Assembly: GCA_015232575.1 (NCBI GenBank)
Contig: JADFZL010000017.1
Coordinates: forward strand, 106,351-170,350
Length of the DNA stretch: 64,000 nucleotides
Direction of reading: 5' to 3'
Origin: Candidatus Rifleibacteriota bacterium
GTDB taxonomy: Bacteria; Muiribacteriota; Ozemobacteria; Ozemobacterales; Ozemobacteraceae
Translations under genes and position numbers: made by a program
Part shown: in pieces, positions 58,989 to 64,000 of the stretch
Position numbering within the stretch: position 1 is the first letter of the stretch
Layout: every line of letters starts with the position of its first letter
Notes under the pieces: model-generated
What the model was told of the DNA's origin: nothing
Databases searched by the model: none
Seen by the model: the letters and a program-made list of their open reading frames with translations, nothing else

Positions 58989-60626
58989 ATGATAAACCTT
59001 ACAAATGTAAAAGTTACTTTCGGAAAACGAGTTATATTTCAGAATGCCGGTTTTCTTATCCGACCCGGTGATAAAATCGGGTTGGTCGGACCAAATGGTT
59101 CGGGCAAGACAACCGTGTTCAGGCTCATCACAGGCGAAGAAAGTCCGTCAGAGGGTGAGATTCTCATTAATTCCGGTCTTGTCATCGGCTATTTTTCTCA
59201 GGATGTCGGTGAAATGTCTGGCAGAACAGCACTTCAGGAAGTTATGGCCGGGGCTGGAAAAGTTTATGAAATCGGACAGCAACTTGCTGAAATTGAGCAT
59301 AAAATGGCTGAGCCTGGTGCTGTGATTGACAATGCCCTGATGAACCGCTATGGCAAATTGCAGGAAGAATTTATTCAACTAGACGGTTATGAAATAGAAA
59401 CCCACGCTCAGACGATATTGAATGGCCTCGGAATAACCCCTGACCGCTGGGAACATCCGGTCGAAACATTTTCCGGCGGCTGGAAAATGCGCATTGCACT
59501 TGCGCGCATACTTCTTCTGAATCCGGATGTACTACTGATAGATGAACCGACAAATCACCTCGACGTCGAAGCAATCGTATGGCTGGAAGCCTGGTTGAAG
59601 TCGTTCAAGGGCGCCATTGTAATGACAAGCCATGATCGGGAATTCATGACGCGAATTTGTACAAGAACAGTAGAAGTAGCCGGAGAAACGATTACGACTT
59701 ACAGCGGTGATTACGATTTCTATCTGAAAGAAAGAATTATCAGGCGCGATCAGCTTCTTTCCGCACAGAAAAAGCAGCAGACGATGCTTGCCAAGGAAGA
59801 GGAGTTCATTGCAAGATTTGCTGCAAGAGCTTCACATGCTGCGCAGGTTCAGTCAAGAGTAAAGACAATTGAAAAAATTGAACGCATTGTTGTACCACCA
59901 GATCCGAAAGTAATCAGATTTCGTTTTCCAGTTGCAAGACGCAGCGGAGACGTTGTTGTAGAAATGAGAAACCTTGCCAAATCATGGGTTAAACCTGACG
60001 GAGACCTGTTGCCGGTTTTTTCCGGAGTAACAGGCAAAGTTGTGCGCGGCAATAAGATTGCGGTCACTGGGGTTAACGGCGCTGGAAAATCAACACTTCT
60101 GAAAATTATTGCAGCTCAGACATTGGCAACCAGCGGAGAATGTACCATCGGCGCAAGCGTTGATCTGGCTTATTTCAGCCAGTATTCATGTGACATTCTT
60201 AATCCAAACCGCACGATCTTTGAAGAAATTCAGGAAAGACTTCCGATGGCGACAATCGGTGTAATAAAAAAACTCGCCGGGGCTTTCCAGTTTTCTGGCG
60301 ACGACACCGACAAAAAGATCTCAATTCTCTCAGGCGGAGAAAAAACCCGCGTAATGCTCGCTATAATGCTTGCACATCCGATAAATTTCCTGGTTCTCGA
60401 CGAACCGACCAACCACCTGGACATCGCAAGCAGAGAGGTTCTTCTCGAAGCACTTCAGGATTTCGAAGGAACAATAATGCTCGTCAGTCATGACCGATAC
60501 TTCCTGCACCACCTTGTAAACCGCGTCTTTGAAATCGACCACGGTGCAATGAGAATATACGAAGGCGGATACGAATACTACCTGGAAAAATCACCCAGAC
60601 TTAATATAGCAACTGCTATAAAATGA
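58989..60626 (+). CDS. ABC-F family ATPase
   Basis: A 545-residue protein with two ATP-binding cassettes and no membrane segments. Cassette 1: Walker A GPNGSGKTT (34-42), signature FSGGWKMR (160-167), Walker B LLIDEPTNHLD (181-191). Cassette 2: Walker A GVNGAGKST (360-368), signature LSGGEKTR (446-453), Walker B FLVLDEPTNHLD (466-477). The linker of about 80 residues between them is charged and helical (about 245-300). ABC-F proteins bind the ribosome E site and act in translation or antibiotic tolerance; the paralog type (EttA, Uup, YdiF/YbiT) cannot be settled here. It is a single-gene unit with a promoter almost on top of the ATG. Confidence 0.93.
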   Translation: MINLTNVKVTFGKRVIFQNAGFLIRPGDKIGLVGPNGSGKTTVFRLITGEESPSEGEILINSGLVIGYFSQDVGEMSGRTALQEVMAGAGKVYEIGQQLAEIEHKMAEPGAVIDNALMNRYGKLQEEFIQLDGYEIETHAQTILNGLGITPDRWEHPVETFSGGWKMRIALARILLLNPDVLLIDEPTNHLDVEAIVWLEAWLKSFKGAIVMTSHDREFMTRICTRTVEVAGETITTYSGDYDFYLKERIIRRDQLLSAQKKQQTMLAKEEEFIARFAARASHAAQVQSRVKTIEKIERIVVPPDPKVIRFRFPVARRSGDVVVEMRNLAKSWVKPDGDLLPVFSGVTGKVVRGNKIAVTGVNGAGKSTLLKIIAAQTLATSGECTIGASVDLAYFSQYSCDILNPNRTIFEEIQERLPMATIGVIKKLAGAFQFSGDDTDKKISILSGGEKTRVMLAIMLAHPINFLVLDEPTNHLDIASREVLLEALQDFEGTIMLVSHDRYFLHHLVNRVFEIDHGAMRIYEGGYEYYLEKSPRLNIATAIK

Positions 60627-60651
60627 TGTAAATTTTCAATATTCTCTTTAC

Positions 60652-60682
60652 CGGGAATGCGGGCGTCTCATCCGCATTCCCG
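60652..60682 (+). terminator. GC-rich hairpin after the ABC-F gene
   Basis: An 11-bp perfect stem with a 9-base loop, 25 bases after the stop. The 3' flank is AAAAACTTCTG rather than a T-tract, so it may be a weak or Rho-assisted terminator. Confidence 0.6.
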
Positions 60683-60768
60683 AAAAACTTCTGTAAAAAT
60701 GAAACTATTTCCCCCTGTATGAAAATAGGGAATCAGTTAAGTATGAAATGCATGACCTGTTATCATCT

Positions 60769-60826
60769 TATACGCATGTGAGAGATCTCCGTGTGGTCAG
60801 CAGATTTCTGCTTCATTCGAAATGAA
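60769..60826. repeat. Degenerate copy of palindromic repeat R1
   Basis: Retains GTTATCATCTTATACGCATG then GTGAGAGATCTCC and AGATTTCTGCTTCATTCGAA, matching the R1 core with many changes. It is the most decayed copy in the window. Confidence 0.5.
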
Positions 60827-60910
60827 AGCAAAATACCAGGCACTTTCCCCGCATTATTGTGCAGTTACATAATTTCAGCGATTGTCTATTTTGAATTTTC
60901 TATAAAATGT

Positions 60911-60939
60911 TTGTGTATAACCGAAACTTTTAGTATATT
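60911..60939 (+). promoter_or_regulatory. Candidate sigma-70 promoter of the AAA/DUF4143 gene
   Basis: TTGTGT (60911-60916), 17 bases, TATATT (60934-60939), about 48 bases before the ATG at 60987. Confidence 0.5.
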
Positions 60940-60986
60940 ATACAAAACATTTCTACATAGCTTAGATTTTTTTGGGAGAACAATGC

Positions 60987-62234
60987 ATGCTTGAAAGAAA
61001 AATATATCTTGAAAAGATTTCACCGTTCATGCAGAAGCCTTTGGTCAAGGTAATATCAGGCTTAAGAAGGTCTGGCAAGAGCACTTTCATGAAGATTCTG
61101 ATTGAGAATCTTAAAAAAAAAGGTGTTTTGCAGAGCAACATTATCTTTATCAGCATGGAGTTAATGGAATTTGAACATTTATCTGATTACAAGATTTTGT
61201 ACAACTACGTAAAAAAGAAAATTTCCAGAAACAAAGATATTAAATATTTATTCATTGATGAAGTTCAGGAAATTTCGGGTTGGGAAAAGGCTGTTAATTC
61301 TATTTTCGCAGAGAACCTTGCAGATATCTATCTCACAGGTTCTAATTCAAGGCTTTTTTCGTCTGAGTTTGCCTCTTTGCTGACCGGCAGATACATTGAA
61401 ATAGAAATGTTTCCCCTCGGGTTTGCTGAGTTCCTTCAATTCCGGGGAAAAGAAATCAGCGATGACTGCGAGAAAGAATTTGAGTTTTACTTAAAATACG
61501 GTGGTCTTCCGGGAATTCACTATCTGCAATTTGAGGATGAAGTCGTATTTCAGTATATAAACTCAATTTTTAATACGATACTTCTCAAAGATATTGTTTC
61601 CAGATTTAATATCAGAGAGGTATTCCTTCTTGAAAAAATTACGGCTTATATCTTTGACAATTGTGGAAGCATCTCAAGCTCGAAGAAAATAGCTGATTAT
61701 TTAAAATCGCAGCATATTAAGACAGGCATTGAAACCGTAATGAATTATATTCACTACCTTCAGGACGCATATCTTGTGTACAAATCCGGACGGTTTGATC
61801 TGAAGGGGAAAAAGCATCTGGAACTATATGAAAAATACTATTCCAGTGATATTGGAATCCGCCACAGTGTACTTGGCTACAAAAAGAATGATATTTCAGG
61901 AATTCTGGAAAACGTCGTCTATCTTGAACTTCTAAGACGCGGATACACCGTTTGTACTGGAAAATGCGGCACTCTCGAAGTCGATTTTATTGCAGAAAAA
62001 AACGGTAAAATCATTTATATTCAGGTTGCATATCTTCTTGCGTCCAAAGAAACCGAAGACAGAGAATTCAAGCCACTTGAAAAAATTAACGACAACTATC
62101 CCAAAGTTGTTCTGTCAATGGATAAATTATGGGGAAATAACCGAAACGGAATCCTCAGGATGAGCATTATCGATTTTCTTCTTTCACAAGAATGCTCTTC
62201 TACTTTTTCCGCAGGTATTTTCCAGCCTGACTAA
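60987..62234 (+). CDS. AAA_14/DUF4143-type ATPase
   Basis: A 415-residue protein of a widespread orphan family: N-terminal AAA-like ATPase (Walker A SGLRRSGKSTF near residue 25; Walker B KYLFIDEVQEI; sensor region DIYLTGSNSRLF) and a C-terminal domain with GTLEVDFIAEKNGKIIYIQVAY, which resembles a PD-(D/E)XK nuclease-like fold. The middle includes YLKYGGLPGIHYLQ, family-typical. Such genes are often accessory and may act in regulation or mobile-element contexts; no function is established. ATG 60987 is preceded by GGGAG 8 bases away; an upstream TTG is weaker. It stands alone next to the integron integrase. Confidence 0.88.
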   Translation: MLERKIYLEKISPFMQKPLVKVISGLRRSGKSTFMKILIENLKKKGVLQSNIIFISMELMEFEHLSDYKILYNYVKKKISRNKDIKYLFIDEVQEISGWEKAVNSIFAENLADIYLTGSNSRLFSSEFASLLTGRYIEIEMFPLGFAEFLQFRGKEISDDCEKEFEFYLKYGGLPGIHYLQFEDEVVFQYINSIFNTILLKDIVSRFNIREVFLLEKITAYIFDNCGSISSSKKIADYLKSQHIKTGIETVMNYIHYLQDAYLVYKSGRFDLKGKKHLELYEKYYSSDIGIRHSVLGYKKNDISGILENVVYLELLRRGYTVCTGKCGTLEVDFIAEKNGKIIYIQVAYLLASKETEDREFKPLEKINDNYPKVVLSMDKLWGNNRNGILRMSIIDFLLSQECSSTFSAGIFQPD

Positions 62235-62572
62235 ACGTTGGCCGATGACAACATTCGATCGGTATCTTATCAATAGTTCGTGCAGATCGTAGACGCGGCA
62301 TCTTGCCGCGTTTGATTTAAGCGGCTGGAAGTCTCTTTTACTTTTCCCTTCCACCATTTATTGTGTATGTTACTTAGATCTTTTGATTGGCAAGACAGAA
62401 AGGCGTTTTGACATGGTGTGCGGCAGATTATTAGTAGAGCTGATGGATAGTAAAAGTTGCCTGAATTTAAAGCTTCACCTGAAAGAGATAATTATTTATT
62501 CAATCATTGATTAAAAAAACGATTAGTTTATTCGTATTTTGTTATGCAATTAGGAGCTACACTGTTTCAATG
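62235..62572. other. Gap between the ATPase and integrase genes
   Basis: 338 bases containing a short hairpin (62294-62310) that may end the ATPase transcript. I looked here for attC-like sites and saw none; the rest is A/T-rich with no recognised element. Confidence 0.5.
62294..62310 (+). terminator. Small terminator-like hairpin after the ATPase gene
   Basis: CGCGGCA-TCT-TGCCGCG followed by TTTGATTTAA, about 60 bases after the stop codon. Confidence 0.6.
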
Positions 62573-63889
62573 TTAAAAGTCGGCAGGGCTTTTTACAGTA
62601 ACACCTGGTCGATTTAGTACATGTGTGTAAATCATCGTTGTTGAAACGTCAGAATGCCCCATCAGTTCTTGTACGGTCCTGATATCGTATCCGGCTTCAA
62701 GCAGGTGAGTGGCAAACGAATGGCGAAAGGTATGTACGCAAATACCTGCTGGTAGTCCTATTTTCCGCGCAGCATTTTTTACTGCATTCTGCAATGAATT
62801 TTCGTGAATATGGTGTCGGTGGACTTTTCCGGTTCGCGGATCCACAGAAAGTTTTTCAGAAGGGAATAGAAATTGCCATGGATATTCTTTTGCGGCATGC
62901 GGATATTTGTTTAATACAGAGTCAGGCAGCGTTGTTGTACCAAATCCTTTTGCCAGATCCGCTGTATGAATCTTCTTAACCTCTGCAATCTGAGCTTTAA
63001 GCAATGTTTCAAAGGACTTTGGAAGCGGAGTGACCCGATCTTTACCGCCTTTTCCATCGCGAACAAGGATTTGTCCTTTTGAGAATACTACGTCTTTCAC
63101 TCTGAGACGCAGACATTCCATGAGTCTTAATCCTGAACCATAACACAAGCCTGCCATTACTTTGTAAATATCGTCAATAGCATCAATCAGACGCTTCACT
63201 TCCTCGCGATCAAGAACCTGTGGAATTCGCTGCGATTCTTTTGCCCGGGTAAATCGGAGCCGATCTTCAGGTGGGCGCTTGAGAACGTGCTCGAAGAAAA
63301 ACAGAATAGCGTGCAATGCCTGATTCTGAGTGGATGCCGCTACTCTCAGCTGATTTGCAAGGTATTCAAGAAATTTCTCAATATCTTCAATCGCTGCATG
63401 CTCCCATGTTTGTGGATGAATAAAGTCAATAAACCGACGTGCCCAGTCGATGTATGTTTTTTCGGTACGTATGGAATAATGCAACACCCGGATTTTTTTC
63501 CGAATCAGCTCAAGCGGCACATTTTCTTTGCTGGCAATCCTTTGAGTCTTTTGACGCAAAACCACTTGCCCAATCATGTCACTTTTAGAAGCGTTTTGTT
63601 GATCATAAAGCGATGGTTCCTTTAGCGGATTTTCAGCTAATTTCCAGACATGCTTAAAAAGCATGCTAAGCGCAGTTTCCACTTGAGTAACCTGCCAAGG
63701 TTTCAGAGACAATTTTTGGACTATCGAAGCAATCCAGTCTTTCACAATCGTGGAAGAAATTTTGTTCCGATTCGGATGCTCCGTTAAAAAAGAAGAAGCC
63801 CATCTCAGAATGTGCGGTCGACTCTTAATATTTGCCACATTTTTTTCCAACACCAATTCTAATGCTTTCAGATCATCATTTAAAGGCAT
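62573..63889 (-). CDS. intI: Integron-type tyrosine recombinase (IntI family)
   Basis: A 438-residue recombinase. Numbering from the TTG at 63901 (four more than from the likely ATG 63889, which follows GAGG), the catalytic residues are Arg259 in GSGLRLMECLRL, Lys in DGKGGKDRV, His390 and Arg393 in HTFRHSFATHL, His416 in LMGHSD and Tyr425 in TTMIYTHVL. The stretch from about 325 to 365, LPDSVLNKYPHAAKEYPWQF then DPRTGKVHRHHIHE, is the additional insertion that separates IntI from other recombinases. About 110 N-terminal residues are extra compared with class 1 IntI. It is read leftward, so its attI and any cassettes should lie to the right, past the window edge. Confidence 0.88.
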   Translation of the reverse strand: MPLNDDLKALELVLEKNVANIKSRPHILRWASSFLTEHPNRNKISSTIVKDWIASIVQKLSLKPWQVTQVETALSMLFKHVWKLAENPLKEPSLYDQQNASKSDMIGQVVLRQKTQRIASKENVPLELIRKKIRVLHYSIRTEKTYIDWARRFIDFIHPQTWEHAAIEDIEKFLEYLANQLRVAASTQNQALHAILFFFEHVLKRPPEDRLRFTRAKESQRIPQVLDREEVKRLIDAIDDIYKVMAGLCYGSGLRLMECLRLRVKDVVFSKGQILVRDGKGGKDRVTPLPKSFETLLKAQIAEVKKIHTADLAKGFGTTTLPDSVLNKYPHAAKEYPWQFLFPSEKLSVDPRTGKVHRHHIHENSLQNAVKNAARKIGLPAGICVHTFRHSFATHLLEAGYDIRTVQELMGHSDVSTTMIYTHVLNRPGVTVKSPADF

Positions 63890-63918
63890 TTCCAACCTCA
63901 ATCAATTTAAACTAATTA

Positions 63919-63970
63919 ATTATCTCACACTATGAATTTTTTAACAATATTTTATTAATTTGTTATTGTT
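63919..63970 (-). promoter_or_regulatory. Candidate intI promoter with inverted repeat
   Basis: Minus strand TTGTTA (63947-63942), 17 bases, GATAAT (63924-63919). The -35 overlaps the inverted repeat AACAATA-N14-TATTGTT (63943-63970), a possible operator or part of the attI region. No LexA-like box is evident. Confidence 0.45.
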
Positions 63971-64000
63971 ATTTCCCAATGTGTCCAATGTGCGTTCGAA

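Larger units (their letters stand above)
60627..60986. other. Gap with a GC-rich hairpin, a degenerate R1 copy and a promoter
   Basis: 360 bases. Contains a hairpin CGGGAATGCGG/CCGCATTCCCG (60652-60682) just after the ABC-F stop, a worn R1-like copy (about 60769-60826, with GTGAGAGATCTCC and CATTCGAAATGA), and the promoter of the next gene (60911-60939). No RNA gene seen. Confidence 0.6.

Noticed and set aside
62235..62572. Search for attC or attI sites between the ATPase and intI
   Set aside because: One GC-rich hairpin is present, but I found no paired GTTRRRY/RYYYAAC core sites; it looks like a terminator.
63919..63970. CATAGTGTGAG upstream of intI as a fourth ECF site
   Set aside because: It resembles the -10 part of the ECF sites, but no TGTAACC lies 17 bases upstream; a sigma-70-like pair fits better.

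Overview
The window reads as chromosomal DNA of an uncultured, probably Gram-negative (diderm) bacterium with moderate-to-low GC. Signs of an envelope-rich diderm are signal peptides, a lipobox, a twin-arginine leader, many type IV pilin-like proteins and a mur/fts cluster. The mix of giant pilin-like proteins, several SpoIIE-type phosphatases, ECF sigma/FecR pairs and a Maf/DUF115 protein reminds me of candidate phyla such as Riflebacteria. That assignment is a guess from gene content, not a demonstrated placement. I saw no rRNA, tRNA or CRISPR array.

Layout. 1-5.6 kb (minus): two NfeD-type membrane proteins, a HIT protein/rpsU operon with a near-perfect sigma-70 promoter, and a tldD-tldE pair whose TldD carries a Tat signal. 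6-13.5 kb: an aerolysin-like protein fused to a beta-gamma-crystallin domain (plus), then secreted proteins on the minus strand (a HExxH protease with a long Thr-Asn repeat, a LysM lysozyme-like protein) and a Maf/DUF115 protein. 13.8-19.4 kb (plus): pgi-murD-ftsW-murG. 19.9-34.4 kb: three large SpoIIE phosphatases with sensor regions, and two paralogous ~800-residue secreted proteins. 34.7-55 kb: three separate triads of pilin-like genes (a GspI-like, a GspJ-like and a 580-840-residue PilX/GspK-like member), interleaved with a STAS protein, a HEAT-repeat membrane protein, two ECF sigma/FecR anti-sigma modules, pth and a lytic transglycosylase. 54.8-60.6 kb (plus): yggS-yggT-(unknown)-RNase II/R-like operon and an ABC-F ATPase. 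61-64 kb: an AAA/DUF4143 ATPase and, at the right edge, an integron integrase whose cassette array, if any, would lie beyond the window.

How the parts connect. Three intergenic sites share TGTAACC-N17-CATAG. They lie upstream of the lipoprotein/ECF sigma/FecR operon and upstream of both ~800-residue secreted paralogs, so one ECF sigma factor probably controls its own operon and these surface or secreted proteins. The SpoIIE phosphatases and the STAS protein suggest partner-switching control, but no anti-sigma kinase is in the window. Many intergenic regions are filled by three families of interspersed palindromic repeats. One of these supplies stop codons to two unrelated genes, and one copy has grown into a 75-bp tandem array inside the predicted leader of a regulon member.
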